Shown here one piece after another: positions 55,223-64,000 of a stretch of 64,000 bases of DNA. The notes below the pieces were generated by a model. That model made no database searches, had not been told where the DNA came from, and worked only from the letters and a program-made list of their open reading frames with translations. Numbering within the stretch: position 1 is the stretch's first letter; every line of letters starts with the position of its first letter. The position numbers were made by a program, and so were the translations under genes. Origin of the DNA: DATAFF01 sp963744915 (GTDB taxonomy: Bacteria; Pseudomonadota; Alphaproteobacteria; Rhizobiales; Aestuariivirgaceae); assembly GCA_963744915.1 (NCBI GenBank), contig CAVUUY010000020.1, forward strand, positions 69,006 to 133,005. Reading direction: 5' to 3'.

Positions 55223-55332
55223 TTAAGTTGGAGTAAAGATGGCTCGCCATTCAGGTGATTGCGCCATTTTCACGGCAGGGGCTTAGGGTTTGTTAACTTT
55301 TGTCCGGGTAATCTTAACCACGAACATTAACC
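55223..55332. promoter_or_regulatory. CtrA-like boxes between fliJ and ctrA
   Basis: TTAA-N7-TAAA at 55223-55237 differs from the CtrA consensus TTAA-N7-TTAA at one position. Three TTAAC half-sites follow at 55293-55297, 55314-55319 (TTAACC) and 55327-55332 (TTAACC), the last two 13 bp apart. This dense group lies 80-190 bp before the ctrA start and can act on ctrA and on divergent fliJ. Autoregulation by CtrA is established in Caulobacter and Brucella. Confidence 0.6.
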
Positions 55333-55412
55333 AGGGTCCGGCCTTTTGGGAACCTGATTTGCTCCTGGATGCGGGGTCCAGGAAGTCGCGGATGTCGGGA
55401 AGGGGTTTGCTT

Positions 55413-56105
55413 ATGCGCGTGCTTCTTATCGAGGATGATTCAGCGACGGCGCAGAGCATCGAGCTGATGCTGAAGTCCGAGGGGTTCAACGTCTACACGA
55501 CCGACCTCGGAGAGGAAGGGATCGATCTCGGCAAGCTGTATGACTATGACATCATACTCCTTGACCTCAATCTTCCGGACATGTCCGGCTATGAGGTGCT
55601 GAAGTCGCTCAGGGTGTCGAAGGTCAACACGCCGATCCTGATCCTGTCCGGCCTTGCCGGAATCGAGGACAAGGTGCGCGGCCTCGGCTTCGGCGCCGAC
55701 GACTACATGACCAAGCCGTTCCACAAGGACGAGCTGGTGGCGCGCATCCATGCCGTGGTGCGGCGCTCCAAGGGCCATGCCCAGTCGGTGATCGCGACCG
55801 GCGATCTCATTGTCAATCTCGACACCAAGACAGTCGAGGTGTCGGGGCAGCGGGTGCATCTGACGGGCAAGGAATACCAGATGCTGGAGCTGCTGTCGCT
55901 GCGCAAGGGCACGACGCTCACCAAGGAGATGTTCCTCAACCATCTCTATGGCGGCATGGACGAGCCGGAGCTCAAGATCATCGACGTCTTCATCTGCAAG
56001 CTGCGCAAGAAGCTGGCAATGGCGGCCGGCGGGCGCAACTACATCGAGACGGTGTGGGGTCGCGGCTATGTGCTGCGCGAAGGAGCGGCCGGAGAGGCTG
56101 CTTGA
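55413..56105 (+). CDS. ctrA: Cell-cycle master response regulator CtrA
   Basis: 230 residues from MRVLLIEDDSATAQSIELML. The receiver has D51 in LLDLNLPDMSGYEVL, DDYMTKPFHKDEL (Lys), and the OmpR-type winged helix has TGKEYQMLELLSLRKGTTLTKEMFLNHLYGG, MDEPELKIIDVFICKLRKKLA and YIETVWGRGYVLRE (each motif nearly identical to Caulobacter CtrA). Together with ChpT, encoded convergently 57 bp away, it forms the end of the CckA-ChpT-CtrA phosphorelay that controls replication, division and flagellar genes. A longer frame upstream lacks conserved residues. The start follows AAGGGG at 55399-55405. Confidence 0.98.
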   Translation: MRVLLIEDDSATAQSIELMLKSEGFNVYTTDLGEEGIDLGKLYDYDIILLDLNLPDMSGYEVLKSLRVSKVNTPILILSGLAGIEDKVRGLGFGADDYMTKPFHKDELVARIHAVVRRSKGHAQSVIATGDLIVNLDTKTVEVSGQRVHLTGKEYQMLELLSLRKGTTLTKEMFLNHLYGGMDEPELKIIDVFICKLRKKLAMAAGGRNYIETVWGRGYVLREGAAGEAA

Positions 56106-56117
56106 CGGTAGCCGGCA

Positions 56118-56170
56118 GGCAATAGGCAATAGGGCCTACTGCAAAGGGGGCGGTCCTATCATCTATTGCC
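56118..56170. repeat. Inverted repeat between convergent ctrA and chpT
   Basis: GGCAATAG occurs twice in tandem (56118-56125 and 56125-56132) and its complement CTATTGCC at 56163-56170 overlaps the chpT stop. The arms are about 40 bp apart and there is no T-run, so a terminator is possible but not established. Confidence 0.3.
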
Positions 56171-56789
56171 GCGCGGCACGAAATATCACCGTGCCCGTCT
56201 TCGCGTCGGCCGCAAGCGTGAAGCCGGCCTGCTCGGCGAGGCGCAAGGCATAATAAACCTGAACAGCGCGGGCATCGAACTCGGCCGCCGGAACGGCGCG
56301 GTCGAGCACTGCCTTCGTCTTGTCGGCCAGCCGCGCCCCGTCGCCGACGGCGGTTGCCGACAGAAGCGCGTCGGTGGCGTCGATAGCAACGCTGCCGCCG
56401 CGCGGCACGGCCGCAATCGCCAGCAGCATGAGATTGAGCAGGAGCTTCACCTCGTTCTTGTCGCGCGCCGTGCGCGGCGCCAGCCAATCGAGCTTGACCT
56501 TCTCCTCGGCGACGAACAGCCGGGCGATATCGCCGGCCTCGCCGACATCGAGCAGCGAGCCGGCGCCGCCGGCAGCGCCAAAGGCGAGGCGGCAGAATTG
56601 CAGCTTGGCCGAGGCCTGGCGGGCCGAGCGCCGCACCAGCTCCAGGGCCAGCCGGTGCATCTCCTGGTCGTCCTCCTCATCCATCATTTCAAGCCCATTG
56701 GCGATGGCGCCAACCGGCGAGACGAGGTCATGACAGACGCGGCTGCATAGAAGTGCGGCAAGGTCGAGGTCGCTGAGCAGGTTCGACAT
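56163..56789 (-). CDS. chpT: Histidine phosphotransferase ChpT
   Basis: 208 residues. The phospho-acceptor is H20 in LCSRVCHDLVSPVGAIANGLEMM, the ChpT hallmark. The C-terminal part is a degenerate ATPase-like fold (EVKLLLNLMLLAIAAVPRGG, AVQVYYALRLAEQAGF). ChpT moves phosphate from CckA to CtrA and CpdR. It converges on ctrA with a 57-bp gap. The start is 126 bp from cysQ, divergent. Confidence 0.95.
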   Translation of the reverse strand: MSNLLSDLDLAALLCSRVCHDLVSPVGAIANGLEMMDEEDDQEMHRLALELVRRSARQASAKLQFCRLAFGAAGGAGSLLDVGEAGDIARLFVAEEKVKLDWLAPRTARDKNEVKLLLNLMLLAIAAVPRGGSVAIDATDALLSATAVGDGARLADKTKAVLDRAVPAAEFDARAVQVYYALRLAEQAGFTLAADAKTGTVIFRAARQ

Positions 56790-56915
56790 AAGCGGTCCAC
56801 AGGTTGCGGCGGCGATGGCTGGCGAATCGCCGTTGGTGGTTGTCTCAGCGGCGAACTTACTCTAGGCGAACGGTGATGGAAGTTTCCTGGCTCTGGAGTT
56901 CACGGAAAAGCGCGC

Positions 56916-57733
<818 letters not shown>

Positions 57734-57737
<4 letters not shown>

Positions 57738-57748
57738 CCGTTTGTAAA
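57734..57748. promoter_or_regulatory. CtrA-like box upstream of eipA
   Basis: TTAA-CCGTTTG-TAAA, a match to TTAA-N7-TTAA with one mismatch at the same position as the box at 55223. It lies 122 bp upstream of the eipA start and overlaps the cysQ stop codon. Brucella eipA is reported to be under direct CtrA control. Confidence 0.55.
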
Positions 57749-57869
57749 GCACGTGGTTCTAGTTTTCGGACGATCGGGAAAGGGCCGGCCGCAATCGCGC
57801 CAAAGCTCGGGCGCAGACTTTGCCATAAGCGGGATGCCGGGCCGAACCCAAGCGAGTGATGGGAAGACG

Positions 57870-58475
57870 ATGACAATGCGTGTGGTCACCCTGGCCGGAT
57901 GGGTCACGGCCGCCTTGCTATGCCTCATTGTCGCAGTGCCACAGCCGGTTGCGGCGCTTGGAACCTATGACCAAAGCGCGGCGACCCAGCCGTCGACCTA
58001 TTCGCTGGAAGAGATGGTGCAGACCGGTCACACCTTTTTCGGCAATACAACCAAGGGTGTCGCGCAAGCCATCGAATATGTGTTCCAGCGGGCGGGGCAG
58101 CCGAGCGGCTACATCATCGGCGAGGAAGCATCCGCCGCCTTCCTGGGCGGGCTGCGCTATGGCGAGGGAACGCTCTATCTGAAGAATGGCGCGCAGCAGA
58201 AGGTCTATTGGCAGGGCCCGTCGATCGGCTTCGATATCGGCGGCAACGGGTCGCGGACATTGGTTCTCGTCTACGACATCGTTGCGGCGCCGGAGATTTT
58301 CGACCATTTCGTCGGGGTCGAGGGGTCGGCCTACATGATCGGCGGGCTCGGGATCAATTTCCAGACCAACCAGAGGCTGAAGCTGGCGCCGATCCGCACC
58401 GGCGTCGGGGCGCGCCTCGGGGCCAATGTCGGGTACCTCAAATACACCGATCAGCCGACGTGGAACCCGTTCTGA
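57870..58475 (+). CDS. eipA: DUF1134 periplasmic envelope-integrity protein, EipA-like
   Basis: 201 residues. A Sec signal (MTMRVVTLAGWVTAALLCLIVAV..VAA, cleavage ~residue 30) leads to the DUF1134 domain: GHTFFGNTTKGVAQAIEYVFQRAGQPSGYIIGEEAS (in parts), LRYGEGTLYLKNG, QKVYWQGPSIGFDIGGNGSRTLVLVYDI, VEGSAYMIGGLGINFQTNQ, and IRTGVGARLGANVGYLKYT. Brucella EipA has this domain, folds as a small beta-barrel in the periplasm and is needed for envelope stress resistance. An alternative ATG lies two codons further. It starts 132 bp after cysQ. Confidence 0.9.
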   Translation: MTMRVVTLAGWVTAALLCLIVAVPQPVAALGTYDQSAATQPSTYSLEEMVQTGHTFFGNTTKGVAQAIEYVFQRAGQPSGYIIGEEASAAFLGGLRYGEGTLYLKNGAQQKVYWQGPSIGFDIGGNGSRTLVLVYDIVAAPEIFDHFVGVEGSAYMIGGLGINFQTNQRLKLAPIRTGVGARLGANVGYLKYTDQPTWNPF

Positions 58476-58600
58476 ATGGGCTGTTGGCAGTCGGCCTGAA
58501 GGCGCAGTTTGCGGCTCGCCACTCGGCGCAGCCGGCGCTACTATCCTGAGAAGCCTGTCCTCAGGGCGCGGCCGCGGGTCGAGCATTCGGAAAGCCTGAC

Positions 58601-59734
58601 ATGTCGCAGATCGAGACGCTTATGCTCCTTGGCCTGGGCTTTGCCCTGGCCGCGCTGATCAGCCTCTTCGTGGCGCGCGGCCTGTGGCATTATGCACTTC
58701 GCCTCGGGGGCTTGCGCACGCAGCGGGCAGCTCCCTCCGCCATGGCGGAGCTGCAGTCCGACCGCGACCGCCTGCGCGCCGAATATGCCATGCTGAGCCG
58801 CAAGCTCGAGCTCAGGCTGCAGGACCTCAAGACCAGGCTCGCCGAGCAGATGGCCGAGGTGGCGCGCAGCCGCAACCGGATCGACACGCTGATCACCGAG
58901 GTGGAGAAACGCGACGGGTCGATTACCGCGCGCGACGAGGAAATCGCCACGCTGAAGCTGCAGCTGTCGCCATTCGAGAACGAGCTGGCATCGCGCACCC
59001 AGTCGATCCAGCAGCTCAAGGAGCAGGTCCGCGATCGCGACGAGGACATCGACGCAATGCGGCTGACGATCGAGAATCTGACGCGCGAGATTGCCGACCG
59101 CGACCTCCATATCGCCACCATGACGGTGGATGGCGTGGCCGCCGGCGGACCGGCAAGCTCAATTCCACCCGATGCCTTCACCGCGCATGAGCGGCTGCGG
59201 CAACGCATCGAGGAGCTGAGCGAGCTGTCGATGCAGATCGAGTCACAGCGGGCACAGCTCACCGAGCAGCAGCGGGAGCTGGTGGCGCTCAAGAAGACGA
59301 TCGACATCGCCAAGTCCGACGTGGTCGAGCACCAGCCCGAGCGGGCTCAGCCAGCCATCCCTGCCCCGGCGCCCGAGCGGCCGAGCGAGACCCGGTTCAA
59401 GATGGTCGATGCCGGAAGCCGCACGCTCGAGCAGCAGATCCAGGTCGCCGAGAAGGAGACCGAAGCGCTGCAGGAGGAATTGCGGCAGCTCGATGAAAAT
59501 TGGAGCACACGGCTTGCCGCATTGGGGTTGTCGAACGGCAGCGAGATGCCGGCCCGCGATGCCGCAAATACGGCGCCGCCGCAGGATTCTCGTCCTGCCG
59601 GACGGGGTGATGCAAACCAGCCACAGAAGCTCGTGGTGGCGCCCGCGGAGATGAAGCGAAGCTCCCGCGGATTCGCCAATGTCATCTCTTTGGCAGCCCG
59701 AATACGAGCGTTGCAGAAAGACATCGGCAAGTGA
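58601..59734 (+). CDS. Membrane-anchored coiled-coil protein, unknown function
   Basis: 377 residues. One N-terminal transmembrane helix (TLMLLGLGFALAALISLFVA) is followed by a long coiled coil of ~200 residues with heptad Leu/Ile/Arg/Glu pattern (~45-250), a break at GVAAGGPASSIPPDAFTAH, a second coil, a Pro-rich linker (PAIPAPAPERP) and a short C-terminal coil plus ISLAARIRALQKDIGK. I recognise no family. The same topology as scaffolding or divisome/polar coiled-coil proteins is suggestive only. It is 125 bp behind eipA in the same orientation. Confidence 0.7.
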   Translation: MSQIETLMLLGLGFALAALISLFVARGLWHYALRLGGLRTQRAAPSAMAELQSDRDRLRAEYAMLSRKLELRLQDLKTRLAEQMAEVARSRNRIDTLITEVEKRDGSITARDEEIATLKLQLSPFENELASRTQSIQQLKEQVRDRDEDIDAMRLTIENLTREIADRDLHIATMTVDGVAAGGPASSIPPDAFTAHERLRQRIEELSELSMQIESQRAQLTEQQRELVALKKTIDIAKSDVVEHQPERAQPAIPAPAPERPSETRFKMVDAGSRTLEQQIQVAEKETEALQEELRQLDENWSTRLAALGLSNGSEMPARDAANTAPPQDSRPAGRGDANQPQKLVVAPAEMKRSSRGFANVISLAARIRALQKDIGK

Positions 59735-59880
59735 AAATTCGCCACAGCGGGCGAATCGGTGCGGGGAAAATGCCGGCCTAGCACCTGTCCGGCAAAGTCG
59801 GCTTGTGCTTCACTCATCTTGTTCGAGACGTGGCGCCTTGAGGGCCACGTTCAGATCGGGACAAGTCAGCGGGTGAGGGA

Positions 59881-60504
59881 TTGATTGCCGTGCGCCGGGT
59901 ATTGCTGGCCGCAGCTATCATTGCGGCATGGGGGACTTGCGTCAGTTTCGCGTCGGCGGAAGTGCTGGGGCCGCATCTCGAGACGCATGGCCCCGCCGAA
60001 CCGCCGAAGGGGTTCATCGGCTTCTGCGACACCGGGCCGTGGGCATGCGGGTCCAACCTCACTGTCAGGAAGCGGCTCCGCACCGACATGCGCCAGATCG
60101 CGATCGATGTGAACAATCGCGTCAACCGGACGATCAAGCCCGAGACGGATATCGCGCAATATGGGGTCGAGGAACGCTGGACCCTGCCGGACAGCGGCAA
60201 GGGCGACTGCGAAGACTATGCGCTGCTCAAAAAGAAGATCCTGATCGAGCGCGGCGTGCCGGCACAGCGGCTGCTGCTGACCGTGGTGTTCACGCCCAAG
60301 AACGAGCGCCATCTGGTGCTGGTGCTGCGGACCAACGAGGCCGATCTGGTGCTCGACAATCTCGAGCAGCACCTGCTCGACTGGCGCAAGACCGGCTACC
60401 GCGTGGTCGCGATGCAGAACCCCGCCGATGAGAGCCGTTGGCTGCTGGTCAAGCCGGCCGGCCAGCCCGATCCGGCACACAATGTGGCGACGACGCAGAA
60501 TTAA
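59881..60504 (+). CDS. Bacterial transglutaminase-like cysteine peptidase (BTLCP)
   Basis: 207 residues if the TTG at 59881 is used; GTG at 59890, 9 nt behind GAGGGA, is equally possible and starts exactly at the signal peptide (VRRVLLAAAIIAAWGTCVSFASA). Mature features: GFIGFCDTGPWACG, NNRVNRTIKPETDIAQYGVEERW, the catalytic Cys in GKGDCEDYALLKK, His in ERHLVLVL and Asp in LVLDNL. The family (LapG-like fold, periplasmic) includes proteases that clip surface adhesins, and many rhizobial members of unknown substrate. Confidence 0.88.
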   Translation: MIAVRRVLLAAAIIAAWGTCVSFASAEVLGPHLETHGPAEPPKGFIGFCDTGPWACGSNLTVRKRLRTDMRQIAIDVNNRVNRTIKPETDIAQYGVEERWTLPDSGKGDCEDYALLKKKILIERGVPAQRLLLTVVFTPKNERHLVLVLRTNEADLVLDNLEQHLLDWRKTGYRVVAMQNPADESRWLLVKPAGQPDPAHNVATTQN

Positions 60505-60520
60505 GTAGGCTCGTCGCTCT

Positions 60521-61800
60521 TCACCCCGTCAAGGCGCGCAAGGCGCGGTCGAGCTGCGGATCGCGGCCGGCGGCATAGGGGAGATCGAAGGGGACGCGGA
60601 TCGTCGGGTCGACCCCCCTGCCCTCCAGGCGCTCGCCATCGACGGTCACGTCGTCGACGGCAACGATCATCAGCGAGTCGTCGGAAAGGAGAAAGGCCCG
60701 GGCGGCAAGCAGGGCGCCGGCGGTGCGTTCGCCAATGACTTCGCCGAAGCCGTATTTCTTGAAGCCGAACGTCAGGACCTCCTTGCCGCTGCGGGTGCCG
60801 GCGTTGACCAGCAGCGCCACGGGCTTGCGCCAGCGGAAATTGACGATGTCCTGCCCGCCATTGCGGTCGGTGACCGTCATGACGGGGCCGCGCGGATTGA
60901 AGATGTCGAGAAAGTCGGGCTGGGCGCCGCCCCAGCCGTCCCTCAGATCCCAGATGACGGCGTCGGCATCCTTGAGCTTGCCGGAGGCGAGCTCGGCCTC
61001 GAGGGCGTCCTGATATTGCCGACCGGCATAGGACCAGATCCGGATATAGCCGATGCGCTTGCCACCGGCCTCGATCAACCGGGCGCTCTCGCGCTCGGCT
61101 TTGAGGAAGGAGTCGTTGGGCTGGATGAGCTCGGGCCTGACCGTCACCGCGAGGAGCGGACCGCCGGGCGCGCGCCTGATCTGCAACGTGACCGGCTCGC
61201 CCACCTTGCCGCGAAAGGACTCGACCGGGGCAAAGGGCCGGCCGTCGGCCGACAGGATCTCGTCACCGACCAGGAGGCCTGCCCTGGCGGCGGGAGGCCG
61301 TCGAGCCTTCCGCTCACGAAGACCCGGCCATCGAGCTCGCGGGTGAAGATCCCGATGCCGGGATAGACCACCCTGCCGTTGGGGAAGAGCCGCGGCAGGT
61401 CGCGCCGCAGGCCGTGGGCGAAGATGTCCATCAGCTGGTAATAGGCGGGCTCGGCGGGCGTATAGAGGCGGGTGTGCGAGGCGCCGAGGGTTGCCAGCAT
61501 GCGGTTGATGACGGCGGCACGGTCGGCCGGCGACGGCGCCTGGCGATAGTCCGCCCGCCGCTGGTCCCTGGCCTGGTCCCAGCCGACCGTGGTCAGGTCG
61601 CGCAGATAGAAATTGTCGCTGATGACGCGCCAGGCCTCGTCGAGGAGAGCGCTGTCGCGAGGGGCCCCGGTCGCGGCATTGGTCGCGGCATCGGGCACGC
61701 CGTGGGCGAAGCCCGGCGGCGGGGCGCCGCCCATGATCAGTATGGTTAATGAAAGAGCTGCCAGCAGTGGCAGGCGCTTATGCAAGGGTGTCTCGGGCAT
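60521..61800 (-). pseudogene. S41-family (tail-specific) peptidase, one-base frameshift
   Basis: Corrected length about 426 residues. The N-terminal signal is MPETPLHKRLPLLAALSLTIL. The first part has DEAWRVISDNFYLRDL, RMLATLGASHTRLYTPAEPAYYQL and FTRELDGRVFVSGRLDG; the frame then shifts in the PDZ at ~61290 (one base missing near the run GGCGGCGGGAGG) and resumes as ARAGLLVGDEILSADGRPFAPVESF. The catalytic domain has DAVIWDLRDGWGG and LLVNAGTRSGKEVLTFGFKKYG with the Ser/Lys pair, then GEVIGERTAGA. Retained residues on both sides suggest a recent mutation or sequence error. Confidence 0.8.
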
Positions 61801-61918
61801 GGCGATTCCAATTGGTGCGTTTTCGTCGACATAAGCGCCGTTTTCGGTGCAGTTTTGCGGTGCTTTTGGTCATTTTTTTGCACGCTACAGACCGGGAAAC
61901 AGCCGCCCAAAGTGAAAA

Positions 61919-61941
61919 GAGCCGCGATGGTGGCGCGGCTC
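61919..61941 (-). terminator. Rho-independent terminator downstream of the 61-residue gene
   Basis: Perfect 8-bp stem GAGCCGCG/CGCGGCTC with a 7-nt loop. In minus-strand sense the stem is followed by TCTTTTCAC, a short T-rich tract. The stop codon of the small secreted protein gene is 28 bp upstream of it. Confidence 0.65.
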
Positions 61942-61968
61942 TCATCGATCGCTTGTGATGCGAAGAGT

Positions 61969-62154
61969 TTAGGTCGTGACGTTCCAATTGCCGCAATATT
62001 TCAGTGTACCCTGCATAATGCAGATAAAGTGGCGACCATCCTTGTCGTAACTATCGACTGGGGTCGCCAGTGACACTCTTGGCGTGATGAGGCTTTGTCC
62101 AGCAACAAACAATCCAGCCAGAACCAACACTTTTACAACTGTTGCTCCCTTCAC
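61969..62154 (-). CDS. Small secreted hypothetical protein (61 residues)
   Basis: The GTG at 62154 is preceded by GGAGGT with 6-nt spacing, which decides this start over longer frames. A signal peptide (VKGATVVKVLVLAGLFVAG) precedes a ~40-residue mature part with two cysteines: DKDGRHFICIMQGTLKYCGNWNV. No family recognised. A terminator follows, so it is a single-gene unit. Confidence 0.6.
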   Translation of the reverse strand: MKGATVVKVLVLAGLFVAGQSLITPRVSLATPVDSYDKDGRHFICIMQGTLKYCGNWNVTT

Positions 62155-62296
62155 TGAAGCACCTCCTGTCCTTATTTTAGCCTTCGGGCGGGCTGATTGT
62201 TTACTCAATTGGAAAAAAGTCAATTCTCATTAATGTCATTGCGCGGACGGCCGGGGACTCCGCCTTAGCCTCGCGAAATTCTAAGGGCGGGAGAAA

Positions 62297-64000
62297 ATGC
62301 GCAAACATGGTTGCTGGCCGTACGGCCTTCTTCTCGTTTCATTGCTTTTTATCTTGGCGATCGGCGCGCATGCTCAGACGACGGCGCCTGCTCCGCCGGC
62401 GGGAATGACGCAGCAGCAATTCGATGCCCTCGTCGAGCGGATCAGCAATGCCGTCGTGGACCGGCTGAAGAAGGAAGGCGTGGTTGCGCCGACCCCCGTC
62501 GAACCGGCGAAACCGGAAGCTGCCGCCGGACCAGAGGCCGATGCTCTGGCGAACGACCAGGCAACCGCCTTCGTGGCTCGTGCCAGGCTCGCTCTCACCG
62601 CCTATCCGGCGTTGTGGCGCAATCTCGTGCGGGTTCTCGCCCTGCTCGACAAGAGCCCAGCGGCGGGCGTGGCCTCATGGCTTTCCTGGTCACCCTCGCG
62701 CTCGCGATCGCGGCGGCCTTGGGCGCCGAGGTTCTGTTCGAGACAAGCCCTGGATGGCGTCCGGACGCGGCTGGCGATGCGCGCTGGACCACGCATGTAA
62801 CGGGCACCACGGATCTTTCCGGCCGCTGGTCGCTCTCGCCTGCCTCGACGTGCTGGGGGTCGCCGCGGTCTGGCTGGTCAGCTATGGACTGATCGGCGCG
62901 TGGTTTCCCGGCACGGACGAACAGGCCCGACTGGCGTCGGCCGTTCTCGTCGGCGTCTTTTACTGGCGCCTCTATATGCTCGCGTTTCGGATCTTCCTGC
63001 GGCCGGGGCTGGCGGCAGCGCGTCAAGCTTGCCGATGGAGACGCCTATGACGTGTATTCGGCGCGTGTCGGCGGTCATCCTGTCGATCGTGATGCTGAGG
63101 ATGATCTTTCGCATTCTGACCGCCTTCAAGACGCCGCCCGAGGCGATCGCGGCCTGGCAGGTTTGTCGAGCTTCCTTGCCTTCGGCTTGCTCCTTTGGGC
63201 AGCCTGGCGGTCGCGTCATCCGGTTGCGGCCTGGTTCGGCGGCATGATTCACCCGAGCAGGCTTGCCAGTTTCGAAGCCGCCTTGGCGCGGCACTGGTTG
63301 GCGATCGCGGTGTCGCTGTTCTTTGTGCTGTTTCTCGCACAGCTGCATGGCGCCCTGCACCCAGCGCTTTGCCGTCGTCACCGCTCTCCTGTTGACGGTC
63401 AATCTTCTTATCGGGCTCGTTCTGTTCGAGACCCTTCTCCACTTCGTCAAGCAGCAAGTCTCGGGCGTCGACAGTGCGGCGCCGGCAGAGCCGCGGGCAG
63501 CGGACTTGGTGGCGCGCTGCGTTCGCGTTGGCATTTATATCGCGCTTGGCGTGACCGTGACGGGAATCTGGATCGTCGATGTTTTCGGCCTTGTGGACAG
63601 CAGCCAGTGGCGCGCATTGTGGCATGAGGCGCTGACGGTCGGCGGAGCGCTGTTCGTCGCCTATGTGGGTTGGGAGATCATCCACTTCATGACCGACAGC
63701 TACATTGTGCGACATTCGCCCACCACACTGGTTTCGGCAGAGGATGAGGGCTCGCCGCCGAGCGCGACCCGGCTTGCAACACTCATGCCACTGCTGCGCA
63801 TGACCTTCGTCATTCTGATATTCGTGGTCGCAGCCTTGGTCGTGCTGTCGGAGCTCGGGGTCGACACCACACCGCTGATCGCCGGCGCCTCGGTCTTCGG
63901 GCTCGCCCTCTCGTTCGGCAGCCAGACCTTGGTGCGCGATATCGTTTCGGGAATTTTGACTATCTGGCCGACGATGCCTTCCGGGTTGGGGAATACATCG
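62297..64000 (+). pseudogene. MscS-family mechanosensitive channel, many frameshifts, cut by window end
   Basis: MRKHGCWPYGLLLVSLLFIL starts a signal peptide and periplasmic segment (TTAPAPPAGMTQQQFDALVERISNAVVDRLKKEG). MscS membrane features then appear in successive frames: LMAFLVTLALAIAAALGAE, LDVLGVAAVWLVSYGLIG, LKLADGDAYDVY, SAVILSIVMLRMIFRILTAF, SFLAFGLLLWAAWRSRHPVAAWFGG, LLLTVNLLIGLVLFETLLHFV and LIAGASVFGLALSFGSQTLVRDIVSGI. At least seven shifts occur, including near 62668, 62835, 63050, 63160, 63360 and 63945; at the last, restoring a T gives FDYLADDAFRVGEYI. All hydrophobic segments are intact, so decay is recent or the local sequence is poor. Confidence 0.75.

Overview
The window comes from a GC-rich alphaproteobacterium, most likely of the Hyphomicrobiales (Rhizobiales). 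It carries a ctrA/chpT cell-cycle locus with fliJ beside it, a DUF1134 (EipA-type) periplasmic protein, DUF1127 and BA14K proteins, an HWE-family histidine kinase, a rhizobial-type iolG and several CUT1/Pot-type ABC importers. No tRNA, rRNA, phage, IS element or CRISPR array was recognised.

Layout. 1-1.7 kb: a cut DMT exporter, a DUF1127 protein and a divergent WYL-type regulator preceded by two 22-bp palindromes. 1.8-12.6 kb: a 2093-residue soluble hybrid kinase with twelve 92-residue poly-HAMP units, a REC-HWE kinase, a PYROXD2-like flavoprotein, a convergent GlcD/D2HGDH-type oxidase and a small secreted protein. 12.6-36.5 kb: a myo-inositol catabolic region (iolB, iolC, iolD, iolE, iolG, a second Gfo/Idh dehydrogenase, a sugar isomerase and a FucU/RbsD mutarotase) with three CUT1 ABC importers; iolA and iolR are not in the window. 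The third importer runs into a SUMF1-like protein and a ScyD/E-like propeller. 36.5-41.4 kb: PPK2 polyphosphate kinase, P3A proton ATPase and an MFS carrier. 41.4-50.5 kb: one long minus-strand operon with an MFS exporter, nucleoside hydrolase, ribokinase, a Pot-type ABC importer and a GH63-like glycosidase. 50.5-54.8 kb: an unpaired EnvZ-like kinase, a DoeB-like deacylase, a class IV aminotransferase and a sulfotransferase. 54.7-60.5 kb: fliJ, ctrA, chpT, cysQ, eipA, a membrane coiled-coil protein and a transglutaminase-like peptidase. 60.5-64 kb: a frameshifted S41 peptidase, a small secreted protein and a mechanosensitive channel gene with many frameshifts, cut by the window end.

How it works together. 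The centre of the window is a sugar and polyol acquisition island: importers deliver inositol-like or sugar substrates, dehydrogenases and the Iol enzymes degrade them, and neighbouring modules handle ribose/nucleosides and phosphate/proton energetics. The right end holds core cell-cycle and envelope functions, with CtrA-like boxes in front of ctrA and eipA.

Main unusual points: (i) three separate genes (ABC permease, PPK2, glycosidase) are each broken by one extra base at the same hexamer, GAACTC, where reading-frame logic expects GACTC, a GANTC/CcrM site; this looks like a systematic sequencing artefact rather than true pseudogenes. (ii) A CUT1 permease reads through in frame, with TGC where a stop is expected, into a complete signal-peptide-plus-BA14K protein. 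(iii) The poly-HAMP array shows a five-unit block duplication. (iv) Two phased palindromes precede the WYL regulator. I did not find a clearly new defence or mobile system.
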